Below are positions 5,545-6,942 of a stretch of DNA of 6,942 bases, piece by piece. Both the position numbers and the translations under genes were made by a program. This DNA is from an uncultured Actinomycetes bacterium. GTDB taxonomy: Bacteria > Actinomycetota > Actinomycetes > Nanopelagicales > Nanopelagicaceae. The notes beneath the pieces were generated by a model, which saw only the letters and a list, made by a program, of their open reading frames with translations, ran no database searches and was not told where the DNA came from. The stretch spans positions 1-6,942 of the forward strand of contig CAIUHY010000007.1 of NCBI GenBank assembly GCA_903899145.1, written 5' to 3'. The number at the start of each line of letters is the position of its first letter. The first letter of the stretch is position 1.

Positions 5545-6851
5545 TTCTCTAAAAATCTCGCTAAAACACGAACACCGAAGCGCAAACCTTCTACAGGAAC
5601 TCGTTCATCAATACCATGAAAAAGAGCAAAGAAATCTAAATCAGCAGGAAGCTGCAGAGGGCAGAACCCATAACCGATAATTCCTAAATCAGAAAGTGCT
5701 TTGTTATCAGTTCCACCGCTCATGAGATACGGAACAGGGACACCCTGTGGATCCTCAGCAATAAGAGCGCTTGTCATTGCAGTAACAAGGGGTCCTGCGA
5801 AATCAGCTTCTAGGGCCTTATCTCTGACCAAAAGTTCAATCTTCGCATCCGCTCCAACTAGTTCTTTCATTGTGGATTCAAGTTCAGATTCAAAACCAGG
5901 TAAAAACCGCCCATCAACAACTGCTGTTGCAGTTTGAGGAATGACGTTTGCTTTGTAACCAGCTTCTAGCATCGTCGGATTAGCGGTATTTGTTACCGTT
6001 GCTCCAATCATCTTTGCTGCGCCCCCGAGGTGCTTTAGGAGTGATGATGCGTTATTTGGATCGTATTTCTCGCCTACTAACTCAGCAACTTTAGTAAAGA
6101 ATTTTTTATTTGTAGCTGTCTCTCGCTCTGGCCACACATGACTACCGATACGAGCAATCACTCGAGAAAGCTTTGTCACAGCATTATTTGGATTAGCAAA
6201 TGAGCCGTGTCCAGCAGTTCCTTCAGATGTGAGTTGCATCCACTGAATACCTTTTTCGGCAGTCTCAACTAGATATAGGCGGTGGCCACCTGTAATTGTG
6301 ACTGAAAATCCACCCACTTCGGAAATCGCTTCGCTGTAACCTTCAAAGACTTCCGGATGTTCTTTCACCATCCAGCGTGATCCATATGATGACCCTGCTT
6401 CTTCATCTGCAAAAAACACTAATAAAATATTGCGTGGCGGTACATAACCTGTGCGAGCCCATGACCGGATGATTGCAAGATACATGGCGTCGCCATCTTT
6501 CATGTCAACTGCGCCGCGGCCCCAGATATAACCATCTTTGAGTAATCCGGAGAAAGGATCAACAGACCAATCCTTCGCATCAGCTGGGACAACGTCAAGG
6601 TGACCATGTACTACTAATCCTTTGCGCGTTTGGTCTGCGCCAGGAATTTTCGCAACAACATTTACTCTATTTTCTGCACTTTCATAAAAAGTTGGAGTGA
6701 TCCCTACTTCAGAAAGCTTCTCTGCAACAAATGTTGCCATCGCAGCTTCATTGCCCTTGCCTTCGCCATAATTCACACTTGGAATACGAATCATCTCTTG
6801 CAGCAGAGCAATACAGTCTTCTTCAACTGTGAGCAGTTCTTTCGCATCCAT
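5538..6851 (-). CDS. M20/M25/M40-family zinc metallopeptidase or amidohydrolase (dipeptidase-like)
   Basis: A cytosolic di-zinc hydrolase cleaving C-terminal residues, dipeptides or N-acyl amino acids; the exact substrate cannot be read. It has 437 aa, normal for the family. The active-site pattern is complete: GHLDVVP (H84, D86), GRGAVDMKDG (D116, bridging metal ligand), FADEEAG (general base E150 and ligand E151), SEVGG (E178, as in the carboxypeptidase/desuccinylase branch) and LFHGIDERVP (H412). GTAGHGSFANPNNAV (211-225) carries the lid/dimerisation-domain H215 that completes the neighbouring active site. MSGGTDN (377-383) is also typical. Actinobacterial relatives are often labelled DapE2 or ArgE-like without proof. 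The ATG at 6851 has a good Shine-Dalgarno (AAGGGAG, 9 nt spacing). It is convergent with the aldo/keto reductase, overlapping by 4 nt, and divergent from tRNA-Leu, so it is probably a single-gene unit. Confidence 0.93.
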   Translation of the reverse strand: MDAKELLTVEEDCIALLQEMIRIPSVNYGEGKGNEAAMATFVAEKLSEVGITPTFYESAENRVNVVAKIPGADQTRKGLVVHGHLDVVPADAKDWSVDPFSGLLKDGYIWGRGAVDMKDGDAMYLAIIRSWARTGYVPPRNILLVFFADEEAGSSYGSRWMVKEHPEVFEGYSEAISEVGGFSVTITGGHRLYLVETAEKGIQWMQLTSEGTAGHGSFANPNNAVTKLSRVIARIGSHVWPERETATNKKFFTKVAELVGEKYDPNNASSLLKHLGGAAKMIGATVTNTANPTMLEAGYKANVIPQTATAVVDGRFLPGFESELESTMKELVGADAKIELLVRDKALEADFAGPLVTAMTSALIAEDPQGVPVPYLMSGGTDNKALSDLGIIGYGFCPLQLPADLDFFALFHGIDERVPVEGLRFGVRVLARFLENC

Positions 6852-6860
6852 GGCTCTATT

Positions 6861-6867
6861 CTCCCTT
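6861..6867 (-). promoter_or_regulatory. Shine-Dalgarno sequence of the M20 gene
   Basis: AAGGGAG on the minus strand ends 9 nt before the ATG at 6851. Together with the absence of a well-placed TANNNT box it indicates a transcript with a leader, unlike several neighbours. Confidence 0.6.
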
Positions 6868-6893
6868 ATTTCTGCTTCGGAGCGAACCTTTGC

Positions 6894-6899
6894 TATTGT
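6894..6899 (+). promoter_or_regulatory. Putative -10 box of tRNA-Leu
   Basis: TATTGT (TANNNT) lies 13 nt before the first base of the tRNA, which would give a leader of about 6-7 nt. No clear -35 is visible. It lies in the 61-bp gap between the M20 start and the tRNA. Confidence 0.35.
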
Positions 6900-6912
6900 T
6901 GCCTCTTCACTG

Positions 6913-6942
6913 GTCCGGGTGGCGGAATTGGCAGACGCGCTA
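6913..6942 (+). tRNA. tRNA-Leu, 5' 30 nt only (cut by the right edge)
   Basis: GTCCGGG is the 7-nt 5' acceptor strand. It is followed by TGGCGGAATTGGCAGACGC, the T8-G9 and D-arm (A-box) sequence characteristic of bacterial leucine tRNAs. The anticodon, variable arm and 3' acceptor strand lie beyond the window, so the isoacceptor cannot be named. A class II serine tRNA is unlikely because of the D-arm sequence. Confidence 0.85.

Noticed and set aside
5138..5937. A minus-strand frame of 96 codons inside the reductase gene and a plus-strand frame of 78 codons inside the M20 gene
   Set aside because: Both are antisense shadows of conserved enzyme genes, with composition typical of out-of-frame translation.
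1..6942. Mobile element, phage, defence or CRISPR content
   Set aside because: All genes are metabolic or conserved actinobacterial families in a compact arrangement; the tRNA-Leu end shows no integrase or attachment-site repeat within the window.

Overview
The window looks like a piece of a streamlined, rather AT-rich actinobacterial chromosome. The evidence is a mycothiol ligase gene (mshC), a three-gene set that is almost specific to Actinobacteria (histidine phosphatase, DUF3090, SCO1664-type kinase-like protein), very short or negative gene spacing, and a base composition well below that of Streptomyces or Mycobacterium. A freshwater acI-type (Nanopelagicales-like) actinobacterium would fit, but that placement is inference. 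Nothing here looks mobile: I see no insertion sequence, integrase, CRISPR array or long repeat.

Layout. From the left edge, the 5' 429 codons of metH (cobalamin-dependent methionine synthase) run on the minus strand and leave the window. Upstream of it on the same strand are mshC (cysteine ligase of mycothiol synthesis), a SCO1664-family protein with a PI-kinase-like fold signature, a DUF3090 protein with a C-terminal Cys/His cluster, and a MSMEG_4193-type histidine phosphatase. The first three trio-to-mshC steps are tightly packed (4-nt overlap, 31-nt overlap, 26-nt gap), and metH follows mshC after 38 nt, so this looks like one minus-strand operon of five genes, possibly with internal promoters. 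A divergent aldo/keto reductase lies on the plus strand. It ends in a 4-nt tail-to-tail overlap with a minus-strand M20-family metallopeptidase. At the right edge the first 30 nt of a plus-strand tRNA-Leu begin.

How the genes fit together. mshC joins cysteine to GlcN-Ins. metH regenerates methionine from homocysteine, so the operon is partly about thiol and sulfur metabolism. The phosphatase, DUF3090 and kinase-like trio has no established function. Its position directly upstream of mshC, and its pairing of a probable phosphotransferase with a phosphatase, are the most interesting things in the window. A role around the inositol-phosphate part of mycothiol synthesis is possible but unproven.

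Regulation. Four gene starts (metH, mshC, phosphatase, aldo/keto reductase) have a TANNNT box ending 6 to 9 nt before the start codon and no strong Shine-Dalgarno sequence, as expected for leaderless transcripts. The SCO1664-type and M20 genes have clear Shine-Dalgarno sequences instead. No stretch longer than 300 bases lacks a gene.
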